Below, one piece after another: positions 1 to 12,345 of a stretch of 64,000 nucleotides of DNA. The stretch lies in contig JAOTOL010001605.1 in the NCBI GenBank assembly GCA_034440575.1, forward strand, positions 296,001 through 360,000, read 5' to 3'. The notes below the pieces were generated by a model, which saw only the letters and a list, made by a program, of their open reading frames with translations, did no database searches and was not told where the DNA came from. The DNA comes from Imbricaverruca yamaguchii. Lineage: Eukaryota > Arthropoda > Thecostraca > Neoverrucidae. The translations under genes and the position numbers were made by a program. Each line of letters starts with the position of its first letter. Position 1 is the stretch's first letter.

Positions 1-182
1 ATGGGTGTTAGGTACTGCATGCATACATCGACATAATCAGACGAAACACTGGGGACAAAACCGGGGGAACAGGGGCCCTGTTTCCTCTCCTCTACCCGCA
101 TTAAACATGGAGGCCTCGAAGAAGAGAAGGCCTCTTGTGTAATGAAAACTCCTTTTCACAGCCAGGTGCATCCATCGGGGAT
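1..182. other. No gene recognised
   Basis: Unique-looking sequence with no splice-bounded open frame that I can support. It leads into the minisatellite that follows. Confidence 0.4.
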
Positions 183-360
183 GAAGGCTCCCCCACCCCG
201 AAGGACTGAGGAGGTCCTCACCACCCCCGACTGCACCCCTCCCCAAGGACTGAGGAGGTCCCCCCCCCCACCCCGACTGCACCCCTCCCCAAGGACTGAG
301 GAGGTCCTCACCACCCCTGACCGCACCCCTCCCCAAGGACTGAGGAGGTCCACCCCCGAC
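183..360. repeat. Minisatellite, ~45-bp units
   Basis: About four imperfect copies of a GC-rich unit containing CCAAGGACTGAGGAGGTCC. Short open frames on both strands are by-products of the repetition. Read on the minus strand each unit carries a GTGAGG donor-like string, but I could not find an exon to go with it. Confidence 0.8.
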
Positions 361-1400
361 TGCTCCCTTCCTCAACACCCGACAGAAATTTGAGCTCACA
401 ATCATCCTTCATTGTCTTAAAGCGAACACCCATAGATGGGAAGCTGCTCTGAGTCATACTCCATCCACAAATGTGTCTTCGTTCCAATAATGACTGAAAA
501 ATTATCCAGAAATGCTTGCCAAAAGTCATTGTCAAATATTTATACGAAGAGCAACAAAAATTAGCCGCAATCGCTGAGTTGGACGGCGAAATTAGGGAAA
601 ACCGTCCATCAAGTCAATCATCTTGCTGTTTTCCACTGTTTTCTCCATCTTTCTCATTCTTAATGGCAATTATTTTAATGTTTAGCAGGGTACTTACCAT
701 GGTGCGTGATATATTCGCCCAGGCAGCTGAAGATGTATGGGCTAGGACGATACATATGAAGACAAATGCATATAAAGCCTTTCGAAATCGTGAGTTGTGC
801 AACGTACATTAGAGAAGATGAATAAAAATATATATTCAGATGTGGGCTTCAGTTAAGCAATTTCTTTGGCCCGTGACGTGATATGAGAAGGTTCTGAGCA
901 TTTTGCACGAATCAAGGATGTCGTAGCGTTGTAGAAATCCGTATGAATTTATACCCCAGTGATTTATTTTTGCGAAATTGTCAGTGCAAGATCATATTTT
1001 CCCCCTATGCAATACAGATTAAGATACTGAGTGTACATGAAACGAGTATACCCCTTGCAAATATAATGAGCTGGTGTGACGATTGCTGGGTAATGAATCA
1101 GCACTTGACCTATCAGGTCGGGGGAAAATCCATTTGTTGTCAACTTTCGAAAATATTGAAAATGTATTGCGCTCGGTGCTCATGAAATGAGCTTTTCTTC
1201 ATTGAAACATAGTTCAACGTGCTCTTCAGGTCAATGCTAGTTGCTTGAAACCCAGAACAATACATTCAGATGCATTGACCACGAGTCAAGTCGGAGCAAC
1301 TTTGTTGACCCAAATTTTAGACAAAGGAGAAAGATCAACTTCAAATTTCAAACGATGATGTGTTCTAAGAAAAAAGTGGATTCAGAATTAAAATCGGTCC
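361..1400. other. Intergenic or intronic, nothing recognised
   Basis: Mixed-composition unique sequence. Open frames are short and lack convincing splice sites or protein-like composition. Confidence 0.4.
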
Positions 1401-1586
<186 letters not shown>

Positions 1587-1595
1587 ATTCCCCAG

Positions 1596-1727
1596 GCTCC
1601 ATAGGCAAAGCCCTGTCAACGGTCAATCAGCTGCCCGCTAACAAGGAATTCGCGAGGACCTTGATCGGGCCAGAGCTACCGGAACTCGCCGAAAACGCCC
1701 GATTAGATTTGCCGAACGATCCGAGAG
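1596..1727 (+). CDS. Candidate internal exon, unknown protein
   Basis: Seen: a (CT)n tract, then TTCCCCAG, then 132 bases, then AGAG followed by GTATTG. With two leading bases completing a split codon, one frame is open across the whole segment and reads like real protein (includes [20 protein letters not shown]). The exon would end in phase 1. Running past the donor meets a TGA within 15 bases, as expected at an exon end. The protein is not recognised. Whether it joins the candidate exon at 3234-3288 is unknown. Alternative: a chance open segment. Confidence 0.4.
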
Positions 1728-3233
1728 GTATTGACAAGACATGACCAAGGTCACAAGGTCTCGGATACCTGCCCGAACGACTGGCCAATCCTGGAACCGA
1801 CCCGGTCGACGACAGCAGATGGCCGACGCCGGCCGGCAGGTAGCTGTCGGTGTGCGGGTCAGCAGGTGCAGCTTCAAGGGAGACGAGGCCAAGCGCCTGG
1901 GGCCGATCTGTCGGCACCTCGTCGGCGTGCACTACTCGACCTTATTCAGATACAAGGTTGACGATACCGGGACGCAGGACCTGATTCGAGCAGCTGCGGC
2001 ATGCTCTCCAGCAACACAAGACAGTGCTGGCACACTACACATCACAGTCAGGCGCCTGGTAGGTGCAGCCCGAAATGTTGACGCAGGCGCTGCTGCGCGG
2101 CGAAGATCGAGAAGACAGCGAGGTTGCGGTGACGAAAATGTTGAATGTTTGATTCCGTCCAGCCGATCTTCTCCTCTAAGTACAACTATCTTGGTCTTCT
2201 TGGATGGCATGTATGGGACGGTTTATTCCATAAAGATGATTTTTGTCCTCACAGATGACTGTATGTTATGATAAATTTGTTTGATGACATGCAGATTTTC
2301 TTTCAAAATTGACTTTGGCGTGATCTGGAATGTCGAGGAACGAAGGCGAAGAAAAATGTTTGGCACTATGTGTTGAAATGTATCATGAGTAGCCTACTAA
2401 TCTCCATTATATTTCAATCTGCTATCTGAATCCGAGGCTGCACGGTGCAGGCTTTGTTCCTGCGCACAGTCACCTTTGAGAAAAAAAACGCAATTAGGGC
2501 TAGTTTGAAACATATTTTAGCCCGCTAAGCTTTCCGTCGTTTACAGAAACTTGTGAGTGGTTTCTCATTTTAAGTCAATGACGCACAATCTAGCTTCGCC
2601 GAATTCGACTTTGGAAATTCGATTTGTTCGATATGCCCTCCTTTGCATGTCACAACCATTTTTGTGGCCATCGTACCATTCACAGCACAGCATCATTCAC
2701 CAGCACACAACGTACATATTAGTATCGTGGTTATCGAGCTCTCTGGACCCTACTGAAAATTGTCACATGTAAAAACAATACCTGCGTATACTTCTCAACG
2801 CTGTCATCGATTCGAAAACTGCACGCCGAGGAATGCTGGATGATAAATTTATCTTGAATTGTTTTCGAAGGCATGTCAAAGTTCACAACTTAGGAACCTT
2901 CATTTATTTGTTGACCGATTTATAACTGATATTATATACCTTCATTGATTTATAGCTAATTGCGAGTCCTTTCTCTTAAAATTGTAACATTCCGGGAAAG
3001 GTTCGCACAATGACACCTTACAGTTTCATTGGTAACCATTAGAGAAAGGTACACTATGCTATGTTACACTATGCTTAACGTCAACATTGCATTTTACCTA
3101 ACACGGAAAGTATGCGCAATGCTATGGTATGTAACATATAAATACTTCAACTTTTGTGGGGTTTATTCGCAATATATTCAGATTTACTGAGATATCACCT
3201 TAACGTCTTTACCAACACTAACTCTTATTGCAG
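1728..3233. other. Probable intron, nothing else recognised
   Basis: 1741-2270 is GC-moderate with long open frames on both strands, none convincing as a gene. From about 2300 on it is AT-richer unique sequence. If the flanking candidate exons belong together this is their intron. Confidence 0.3.
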
Positions 3234-3288
3234 GAACGATGTGTATCAACCTACCCCTAGATCTACAGCAACCATTCACTACTATGAG
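3234..3288 (+). CDS. Candidate 55-nt exon
   Basis: Seen: a pyrimidine-rich stretch ending CTCTTATTGCAG, 55 bases, then CTATGAG followed by GTAAAA. Both splice signals are good. Two frames are open: one reads NDVYQPTPRSTATIHYYE, the other TMCINLPLDLQQPFTTMR. The phase-1 donor at 1727 is compatible with the second. No family recognised. The call rests on the splice signals alone. Confidence 0.35.
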
Positions 3289-4059
3289 GTAAAATTAGGC
3301 AATTGCCATTTCGTTCCATTTCGCCTTCCCACAAAACAAACCGAGAAGTTGTGAACAAATGCAATTAAGATTGTCTATTTTTTGACGGATGAAGTATTAT
3401 TTATTATATTAAGTATTATTTAATAATACATAATGTTTAACTATTTAATAATATTAAGTATTATTGAATTGTCAAGTAATCTTACACGTACCTTGAAGCT
3501 AGTGAGATTGACCATGGTCCCGAATATCTGCATCTAGTAACCCTGGGCTGCCCTAATCCGATGTAACTTTTCCTTGAGTACATGAGGAATTAATTGAAGT
3601 AATATTCACTGTGAATGACAATCCGCCCTTCATATAAACAATCAAAGAGCGTAACTGAGTGTTATACACAGTTCTTAACTGTACCTTGTTTTTGGCAGCT
3701 GCCTTTATTGAACTCGATTAGCTTTGTTCAGGCCAATTAAATTGTGAATGTGGAGTTCATTATGACTAACCCCTCACGACACAATTTCGATAAGACAGGA
3801 GGGAGATTATTTCATCTTCATAACGAGACTGACAATATCGGATGTACCTCTCTAAGCTGGTGTTAAGGCCAGATGAGCTTTACTTTCCTCGAAAGTTGTC
3901 AATGCTACTGCGACGTATTGCGAGATAGATATGTGAAATACATTTAGAGGAGGTTCTATGATGACCTGGAGTTTCACCGAGTCAGCCAGAGATGCAATAG
4001 GATTATCAGAGAGGACCCCACGATGGACAAAGGAGGCGCTGAGGCTGAGAGATAGCTAA
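3289..4059. other. AT-rich, nothing recognised
   Basis: Contains a TTAATAATA-rich patch at about 3390-3470 but no gene or element that I can support. Confidence 0.4.
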
Positions 4060-4105
4060 GGAGGCAGCGTGGCTGAGAGATAGCTAAGGAGGCAGCGTGG
4101 CTGAG
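4060..4105. repeat. Short direct repeat
   Basis: The motif GAGATAGCTAAGGAGGCAGC occurs twice, with a further partial copy (GAGAAATAGCT), directly repeated. Confidence 0.75.
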
Positions 4106-4439
4106 AAATAGCTACACAGACCACTGAGACGACCATTGTCTCACAGCGACTAGCTAGCATCATATAGCTGCAACAGACTAGCGTTGGAAAGACCGGCTAG
4201 ATGGTTGTCGGCGCACAAGGTGGAAGTGTACCGGTACTTTTCTTCTCCAATGCTCCCTGTACATTATCCTGAGGAATGGCTGTCGCGGAAGGAAAATTCC
4301 TCCTATGCAACGCCCAGCAGGCACCGTGACGACTGGCGGAAGTTTCCGGGTAACTGGTGGAGCCTCTGACATTATTGCACGAGTTGTGTTGTGGCCGCTC
4401 GTTTCATCAGGACCGGCGTTCGTAGTAGCTGGAAGTTAT

Positions 4440-4770
4440 TGCGTCACTCAGCGGCGCGGTGACATCAAAGGTGGACCAAACGATGACATCAAAGGCGACC
4501 CAGTGGACCAAGCGATGACAGCAAAAGCGTCAGGGTGGACCAAGCGATGGCATGAAAGGCGTCCCGGTGGACCAAGCGATGGCATGGAAGGCGTCCCGGT
4601 GGACCAAGCGATGGCATGGAAGGCATCGCGGTGGACCAAGCGATGGCATGAAAGGCGCTGCTTGATGCCCGGTAGATCAAGCGATTGCATGCAAGTCATT
4701 CCGGTGGACCAAGTGATGGCATCAAGGGTGTCGCGGAGGACCGAGCAATGCCGCCAAAAACTGCATGATG
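4440..4770. repeat. Minisatellite, ~33-36-bp units
   Basis: About nine degenerate copies of a unit built around GGTGGACCAAGCGATGGCAT. The open frames across it on both strands come from the repetition. Confidence 0.85.
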
Positions 4771-5090
4771 GACCCAGCGCACACATGCAACACGTTGACT
4801 GAGATGATCCCCCTGGAAGCTTTGGACACTCTACCGTACACTATTCTGCTTTCGGCTGCTTTACTTCGGCTAACACACGTCCGCACTTATGAATACGGCA
4901 TTTGTGCGGCATATATGGCGTGTATACACGTATATACTGCATGCATAAGGCTATAATACAGCATTCCACACCAGTGGTTCCTCCACCAAGAATGGTTTTT
5001 CCACTAGGGGAAGTCCTTGGATATCACTGTTAGTGACGTCATGAGCTAATATCATGCCGTCAGACACCACGCGCTTGTTGGTGACCCACA
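4771..5090. other. Nothing recognised
   Basis: Unique spacer between two minisatellites. Confidence 0.4.
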
Positions 5091-5450
5091 GTCTGTGCCG
5101 GAGATACAGAGGTCTCCTAGTCTCGGTGCGTTTGTCGACGACCCACAGTCTGTGCCGGATAGACAGAGGTCTCCTAGTCTCGGTGCGTTTGTCGCCGACC
5201 CACAGTCTGTGCCGGAGATACAGATGTCTCCTAGTCTCGGTGCGTTTGTCGACGACCCACAGTCTGTGCCGGATAGACAGAGGTCTCCTAGTCTCGGTGC
5301 GTTTGTCGACGACCCACAGTCTGTGCCCGAGAGACAGAGGTCTCCTAGTCTCGGTGCGTTTGTCGCCGACCCACAGTATGTGCCGGAGAGACAGAGGTCT
5401 CCTAGTCTCGGTGCGTTTGTCGACGACCCACAGTCTGTGCCGCAGAGACA
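5091..5450. repeat. 57-bp tandem repeat, about 6.3 copies
   Basis: Units start at 5091, 5148, 5205, 5262, 5319, 5376 and 5433, an exact 57-bp spacing with a few substitutions each. Because 57 is a multiple of three, two forward and two reverse frames stay open (one reads RSPSLGAFVDDPQSVP per unit). Each unit contains CAGAGGTCTCC. No flanking exon or start is convincing, so it is recorded as a minisatellite; a repetitive coding segment is not excluded. Confidence 0.9.
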
Positions 5451-5874
5451 GAGGAGGAGGTCGGCCAGACACAGACGCTGGGCCGCAGGCCATGCGGTCT
5501 GATTAGCGGTGTGGCGTCTGTGGCCCGACATCCGACCTGACATCTGTCGCCTGACCACTGATCAGTGGTCATTAGTGACCCGGCACGGGCCAAATATGCC
5601 AATATCTCAGTCACAGGCCGCTCGTTGCCCGGGCGGCGGGCGACTGGAGGTGAGTCGGTTCGCCGCCTTTGGTGCGGCTGCAGATCGAGGGCGTTCCGAC
5701 TTCGCTCACAAGTCAGCCGCATGAGCGGGGCCGAATGTGTTCGTGCCCGGTGACAGAGGTCGAATGGCCTCCATTTGTCGGGCGGGACATACTGACGGCG
5801 GTGTTCATCTCGTGTGCTGAGACTGGGCGATGAGCTCCGGTCCGATGAGTTATATCACCGGTGCGCCGGGGTAC
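5451..5874. other. GC-rich spacer with a donor-like site
   Basis: Lies between two tandem arrays. GACTGGAG followed by GTGAGTCGG near 5648 is a textbook donor on the plus strand, and CAATATCTCAG lies about 40 bases upstream of it. A tiny exon is possible but cannot be supported by coding content. Confidence 0.25.
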
Positions 5875-6110
5875 GAGGTCTTGCTGCTGCAGGCTCTTTC
5901 ACTGATGGGTCCGGGTAAGAGGTCTGGCTGTTCCACGCACCTTCACTGGTGTGTCTGGGTAAGAGGTCTGGCTGTTCCAGGCTCCTTCACCGATGTGTCT
6001 GGATAAGAGGTCTGGCTGTTCCAGGTCCCTTCACTAATGTGTCCGAGTACGAGGCCCTGCTGCTCCAGGTCTCTTCACCGACATGTCAGAGTACAAGGAA
6101 TGGCCACTCT
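5875..6110. repeat. Minisatellite, 44-bp units
   Basis: Units begin GGTCTGGCTGTTCC at 5921, 5965 and 6009, with diverged copies on either side. Several units carry a GGGTAAGAGG donor-like string on the plus strand. Confidence 0.85.
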
Positions 6111-6850
6111 AAATTCCTCCACCGAGGTGCTGAAGTACAAAGCCTGGCTGTTCGGCCGAGATACAATTATTGCTGTTCAAACGTAAGCAGTCAGCCAATT
6201 TGTCCTGGGAGAAGAACGCTAAAATATAAATCGGCTGACAGTAAGTGGGCACACAAATTTCGCTCAAGGGACCTTTCAGGTAATAACAGAAATATAAAGC
6301 CACCAATTACCCTCCGGTCTGATTATCCTAAGTGGAATCAAATCCACAGTACGTATCTCGTTTGGTAGAACTCTAACGCTACCCATTGTAATTTGATATT
6401 CTTAGAAAGACAAATATTCCTGCAAGGTAGCGTCCCAAATAGCGTGTATATTTGTGTTCTCGAAAAAAAAAAATCCACGGACACTGCGACTGCACTTGGT
6501 ATTGGTTTGCGCACAAACAAAAATTAATTTCACTAGTTGACTTTAAAAGCTGCACAGGCAGCGTTAATAATTTGCTTGGTCTGTACCCACAGCTGGTCGC
6601 TGCTAGTTGTATAGACTCATGCAGAGTGTGGGGTGATGCTTGCCATCCACATCGGTTGGGTAATTGCCACCATAATTCCAGATATCACCAGAGCAGTAAG
6701 GTTCGAATCATACCTTCGGGTAGCTCTCAATGGACAAAGGCGACAAACGTTCGGCCTCTGGAGAAAGGAGAGGGGATCCATCTTCCTAACTCCCCGTGAG
6801 TACGATTCGACTAATGGTGAATATGAACATAGAAGTAAATAAATTGATGC
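6111..6850. other. Nothing recognised
   Basis: Unique sequence, presumably in the intron downstream of the large minus-strand exon. Open frames are short. Confidence 0.35.
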
Positions 6851-6862
6851 AAACACACACAA

Positions 6863-6948
<86 letters not shown>
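6851..6948. repeat. (CA)n(TA)n microsatellite
   Basis: Compound CA/ACAC run followed by about 55 bases of TA. It lies about 100 bases downstream (minus strand) of the donor of the large exon. A frame read through from that exon runs into it as poly(Ile-Tyr), which is not real coding. Confidence 0.97.
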
Positions 6949-6949
<1 letters not shown>

Positions 6950-7051
6950 TATATCACGTTTATAAACAACACAACTGCCGTAGGAATGGCTCCTATGGCA
7001 ATTGTGCTGCCAAAAGCGCCGCAATTAAGTCCGTGTTCTGGCACTACCCAC

Positions 7052-9972
7052 CTGTTGTTGGAGCACCGCTCCTGCAGATCCTGCTGGCGCTCCTGCTCCT
7101 GCTGACTGCCGTGCTCTTCGTCCAGCTCGTGGTCGTAGGCGTCGCTGTGGCAGCGGCAGAGGCAGCCGTGGCCGCTCTGCCGGCCGCTGCTGTCCGTGTC
7201 GGTGTGCAGCGAGCCGGTCTCGCTGGGCAGCTGCGAGATGTCCACCAGGTCGTCCACCTCGAACGAGCCGGGCTTCTGCAGCGGCCGGCGGCCGCAGAAC
7301 GACGTCTCGATGAGCAGCCGGTGCGGCGACGGCGAGCGCGACTTGACCGAGCCGGTGGAGGCGAGGCGCGGCCGGCCGTCGCCCGGCCGCTCCACCGTCA
7401 ACTCGTTGCCGTACGAGTCCTTGCGCGGGCCGGCGGCGGTGGTGGTGGTGACGCCGCGCCGGCCCGCCGGGTCGGGCGTGTTGTCGCGCACGTGCTGGTA
7501 GTAGGTGAGCGCGGCGTCCTCGAGCGCGTCGGCCAGCACGGCCGTCTGCCGGTGCACCAGCTCGCAGCCGGCGCTCAGCCGCGACTGGATCTCCTCGCGC
7601 CGCTGCTCGCCCTCGCGCAGCTCGACGGGCGAGCGCGGCAGCTGGCAGCAGCTGGCGCTGGCCGCCAGCTGCTGGTCGGAGGCGGCCGAGTGCAGTGACA
7701 GCTGGCAGTCGCAGGCCGTGCAGGCGCCGCTGTCGGAGCGCGTGACGCCGCCGGCCCGGCCGGGCGGCGCCGGCGGCTGCGGCGGGTCCGAGCGGCGCCG
7801 GCGCGGCTCGCTCGACTCGTGGCCGCGACACGCCGGCACCGCGGCGCCCGCCGAGTGGCCGCGCCGGCGCCCGGCGCCCGCCGCCTCCATCCAGCCGTCG
7901 CCCAGCCGCTTGGGCTTCTTCCGCTGCTCGGGCAGCTGGTTGACGTGCACCCAGTGCGGCGGCGTGACGGGCGCGGCGACGGCCGGCGGCGGCGACCCCT
8001 CGTCGGCCGGCGACGCCGCCGCCGCCGTCTGCACAGCCAGGCGCGGGCTCGACCCGCCCGAGTCGGTCGTGTCGGTGACGGCGGCGTGCCGCCGCAGCCG
8101 CGGACTCTGCAGGCCCTCGTGCGCGAACTGCGACCAGCTCTTCACGGCCATCCGCTTGGGCGTGCGGATCAGCTTGAGACTGTCCTGCGGGATGAGGATG
8201 CGCACGCGCGGCGACGGCGGCGCCGCCTCGTCCAGCGCCTCGCTGACGTAGCGGCTGATGTCGGCGGGCGTCAGCTCGCGCGCCGAGCGCGGCCTCTGCA
8301 GGCCGGCGGTGGCGCACGGCGCCGCGCCGCGCTGCTCCACCGGCACGATGTGCTGCTGGCGCGGCCGCTCCTGCGGCAGCGTGGTCGGCACGTACGGCAG
8401 CTCGTCGTCGTCCGAGTCGGCCTGGAACAGCTGCGCCGCCTCCACGTCGGTGGCGCCCGCCTCCGGCTGGCCCGGCTCGGCCGCCGACCACTCCTTGTCC
8501 GAGCCGGACGAGCGCAGCGAGCGCGACTCGACGCCCGGCTCGTCGGCGGCGGCGGCGCCCGGCTCGCCCGGCTCGGCGGCCGGCTCGTCGCCGGGCACGT
8601 GGTTGGCGGGCCGGTCGGCGTCGTCGGCGTCGGCGGCGTCGCGACAGGTCGCCGCCTCGTCGGCCGGCGCGCTCGCGGGCCGGGGCGACGTCGACGCGGC
8701 GCGCTCCGGCTTGGGTCGCCCCGCGCGCGGCAAGTCGTGCTCCAGCGAAACACCGCCGAAATCTCGTCTGTGACGCGCCGGCGACTTGAGCGGCAGCGCC
8801 GGCGGCGTCGGCTCCGCCGGTCGCGGCGACCGCTTCACCAGCGCAGAGTTCAGCTCCTGTATGACGTCGACGTAGTTCTGCACCACCGGCGCGTCCGGCC
8901 CCTTCTTCTGCGCAGAGTCGCGCACCACCTCCGGCACGGCAACCCCGCCAGTCGGGACACCGCCGCCCGTCTCCGCCGCCGCCGCCTCTCCGTCGAAGAA
9001 CTTGAACTCGACCCGGTTGATCTGCTCCTCGAGCCTGTTCTCCAGCGACGGCGAGCGGGACGGCGCGCCGTCGCACGCCGCGTCCTTCCGCGGCGCCGAC
9101 GGCCGCCGCTTGAACAGGCTCAGGATCAGGCCCTTGCCGTCGTCGCGCTCATGCTCCTTGGACTTGCTGCGCGAGCGGCTGCGCTCGCGCAGCTCGCGGC
9201 GCGCCTCGCGCAGCAGCCGGCCGAACGACGACTTACGCCGCGCCGGCGGCGAGTCGGGCGTGTTGGCCGGGCTGAGCGACTCGTCGCGCGTGCGGCGTAC
9301 CTGGACGAGCGAGGCCTTGCGGCCGGCCGGGCCGGGCGGCGGCTGGCCGGCCGGCAGCGTGCAGGCGCGCCGCTCCAGCTCGCCGCCCGGCGAGCCGTGC
9401 CCGTTGGTGGCGGGCGCGGCGGCCAGCGTCGGCAGCAGGTCGGCCACGCCGGCCGGCTCGTCCGGCGGCGCCGTCGGCCGGCTGCCGCAGAACGACGTCT
9501 CCAGCATGGTGTGGTAGGGCGACACCGAGCGGCGGCCGGACGCCGTCGAGCCGAACGACGACAGCCGGCTGCTGCGGCCGCTGGCCGGCAGGATCAGCTC
9601 GCTGCCGGCCGACGAGAGCGAGTCCTTCCGGGCGGCGGCGGCCGGCGCGCCCAGCTCGTCGGTGGCCGCGCGCAGCTCGCCGGCCTCCTCGCTGAAGCCG
9701 CCGCGCGCCAGCTCGCCGTCGGGCGAGCTGACGCGGCTGTCGTCGGACGCCGAGCTGCTCGCCTTGCTCACGTGGATGCGCGGCGACGGCAGCGCCAGCT
9801 GGTGGTCGGGCCGCGCCGCCTCCTCCATGTCCAGGCTGCGGTCGACGCTGCGGTCGACGCTGACGTCCTCGAACGAGGCGAGCGGCGCCGGGCCGCGCTG
9901 CCGCTGGCGGGCGCACAGGTCGGCCCGCTTACGGCGGCCCGCCTCGCTGAGGCGCGCGCCGGCCGTGGCCAT
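7052..9972 (-). CDS. Large exon, disordered Ser/Arg/Pro-rich protein
   Basis: Open for more than 970 codons on the minus strand, strongly GC3-biased. I place the start at the ATG complementary to 9970-9972 (MATAGARLSE) because the in-frame sequence upstream enters a repeat; a CCGCCGCAG acceptor at 10026-10028 is an alternative 5' boundary. The exon ends AACAACAG at 7052 before GTGGGT, phase 2, and should continue in exons to the left. No signal peptide, membrane segment or catalytic motif is seen; composition is low-complexity and phospho-site-rich. Near residues 152-163 a motif SPYHTMLETSFCG occurs, and near residue 887 a second copy, HRLLIETSFCG. A basic RS stretch with GLILSLFKRRPS lies around residues 255-290, and VIQELNSALVKRS near 370. 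The paired ETSFCG motifs suggest a conserved scaffold or cytoskeleton-type protein, but I cannot name the family. Opposite-strand frames over this exon are shadows. Confidence 0.75.
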
Positions 9973-10025
9973 CGGCGGCCAGCTCACGGCCGCACATCGA
10001 GCTGGAGCATGGCACGGCTGACGAC

Positions 10026-10260
10026 CTGCGGCGGCGCGGGTCAGGTCACCGGCGGCACCCGACGGCAAGTCATCGGAGAGATACAGCGCCAAGTTCCCAT
10101 GGGTGTCCAGCCCGAGGTCATCAGGTGTACTCAGCGTCAGGTCGTCAGGAATATCCGGAATCAGGTTGCCAGGGATGCCCAGCGTTAGGTCACCGGTGGA
10201 ACCCTGTGTCAGGTCATTAGAGGTGCCTGGCTTCAGGTCACCAGTGGTATGTACCTGATG
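10026..10260. repeat. Degenerate ~26-bp repeat beside large exon
   Basis: Seven or eight diverged units, each starting CAGGTCRYCAG or similar. It lies immediately upstream (minus strand) of the large exon and its units resemble the GGTGACCTGA that precedes the candidate acceptor. This is the same arrangement as in the EML introns. Confidence 0.6.
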
Positions 10261-10453
10261 CCACGTTGTGCATCAGAATGATACCTAATTAGTATAATTC
10301 AAAACATTGGTTCAATGTAAGACAGTTTCAACGCTGAAGTGGAGTGCAATCTCCGCGTTGAAATTTATAACTTCACGTCAAAATGTGAATTGTTAAAATT
10401 AATGTGTAAAACATAAAATAGTGATAAGTTGAATGGTGGAACAACGTGTAGTC
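10261..10453. other. Nothing recognised
   Basis: Unique AT-rich spacer. Confidence 0.4.
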
Positions 10454-10522
<69 letters not shown>

Positions 10523-10527
10523 CTCTC

Positions 10528-10581
<54 letters not shown>

Positions 10582-10670
10582 GTATATTTGCTATATGTAT
10601 ACTCGCATACACATATATATATATATATATATATACGTATGTGTATGTACGTGTGTGTGTGTGTGTGAGC
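10454..10670. repeat. (TA)n(CT)n(TA)n(TG)n compound microsatellite
   Basis: About 65 bases of TA, about 60 of CT, then shorter TA and TG runs. Open frames of alternating Ile-Tyr, Leu-Ser and similar are artefacts of it. Confidence 0.97.
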
Positions 10671-11704
10671 GTATGTAAACAGGCTTCGTTACTATCGTAA
10701 TGTGATAGCGATCAAGCACTATTCGTTCATTTTTGTGGGATAATCATTAAAATGGGTTTTTGAAAATGACTGTGTGACGAAATGTCCTGAAGGAACTGCT
10801 GCGTACGCACGGCTGGACACGGTGATAAATATTGCACAGTGCATGTGATAAAGTTGACCGCGTGCACATGCACCTGCATAGATGTGTTTTTTGGCACAAC
10901 TTTTGTGCAACATTCCTATCGCATGCACTGTTTCTCATGGGATACATGAATGATCATCCATACTTTTACAGCACCAAACTGAGCATCAAATTCAGTCACG
11001 ATAGAATGCTGTCGGTCATTGCTGAGTGACCTGAGGTCACAGCCAGAGTTCACAGATCGGGAATTTGAGCCGGATCCAGCGCGAGCTAAGCTTCTGTGCC
11101 ATGACACGGTGCGATCAAGACAAGCCGAGGGTTATGGACCGTTACAAACAGGTTCCGAGGACATACAGGGGCGGTTAAAAATCGAAAGACCGCCTTCAAA
11201 ATTTTCCCGCAATATATTCCAGTGAAAAGCACACATTTCTCTGACATTGATGTCTCATGCATTTCTATGACCTGTAACTAGCTCATCTATAAATATGTTC
11301 AGAGTATGGGGCAAAACATAGCGACTTATGCAAAATCTGGACATATGTCCCGAAAAATTACGTTCAACGCTACGTGTGTGCATATAGTTCAGATGAAGGG
11401 GTCTTCTTACGGTCGCAACGCTTTCAAGGAAAATCGACATTTATGGATTGTCATCGACTTCAGTTAAGTGTTTCGCGTCGCAAGGCAATAGCCTCAAGAC
11501 GCCGAAACGTGGCCAAAGAATATCCACCAATTACGGTCAGATGTTCAGATGTTCAGATGTCAGATGTTCGGCAACGTCGTCTGGAGCCATAGCGCCACCT
11601 TCCTGACAAACGCGCATACTCTCCGCTGCCACTGTCCTAATTCCCAGAGTGCATGGACTCAGAATGGCAGTATGGTGCGTACAAACACCATCACGAATGT
11701 CAGC
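10671..11704. other. Nothing recognised
   Basis: Unique sequence. A short ATGTTCAGATGTTCAGATGT repeat lies near 11540-11565. Confidence 0.4.
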
Positions 11705-12345
11705 TACGCTCGGCGGTCAGAGATTATGTCAGCTAGTCTCGGCGGTCAGCAACTCCGTCAGCTACACTCGGCGGTCAGCAACTCCGTCAGCTACACGCGG
11801 CGGTCAGCAACTCCGTCAGCTACACTCGGCGGTCAGCAACTCCGTCAGCTACACTCGGCGTTCAGCAACTCCGTCAGCTACACTCGGCGGTCAGCAACTC
11901 CGTCAGCTACACTCGGTGGTCAGCAACTCCGTCAGCCACACTCGGTGGTCAGCAACTCCGTCAGCCACACTCGGTGGTCAGCAACTCCGTCAGCCACACT
12001 CGGAGGTCAGCAACTCCGTCAGCTACACTCGGTGGTCAGCAACTCCGTCAGCTACACTCGGCGGTCAGCAACTCCGTCAGCTACACTCGGCGGTCAGCAA
12101 CTCCGTCAGCTACACTCGGCGGTCAGCAACTCCGTCAGCCACACTCGGTGGTCAGCAACTCCGTCAGCCACACTCGGTGGTCAGCAACATCGTCAGCTAC
12201 ACTCGGTGGTCAGCAACTCCGTCAGCTACACTCGGCGGTCAGCAACTCCGTCAGCTACACTCGGCGGTCAGCAACTCCGTCAGCCACACTCGGAGGTCAG
12301 CAACTCCGTCAGCTACACTCGGCGGTCAGCAACTCCGTCAGTTAC
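11705..12345. repeat. 29-bp tandem repeat, about 22 copies
   Basis: Unit built on CGGCGGTCAGCAACTCCGTC plus AGCTACACT, with few substitutions. Because 29 is not a multiple of three, all forward frames rotate through the same peptide and remain open for nearly 300 codons, which is not coding evidence. There are no spacers between units, so it is not CRISPR-like. Confidence 0.97.

Noticed and set aside
6811..7051. Continuation of the large exon into a poly(Ile-Tyr) tail
   Set aside because: Read-through of the donor into intron and a (TA)n/(CA)n microsatellite.
7025..10188. 789-codon plus-strand and 683-codon minus-strand frames over the large exon
   Set aside because: Shadows of the GC-rich exon; the chosen frame has Ser/Thr/Asp/Glu-balanced composition and ends at a good donor, whereas these are Arg/Ala/Gly-dominated.
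11705..12345. CRISPR-like regularity of a 29-bp repeat
   Set aside because: No spacers between units and a eukaryotic context.
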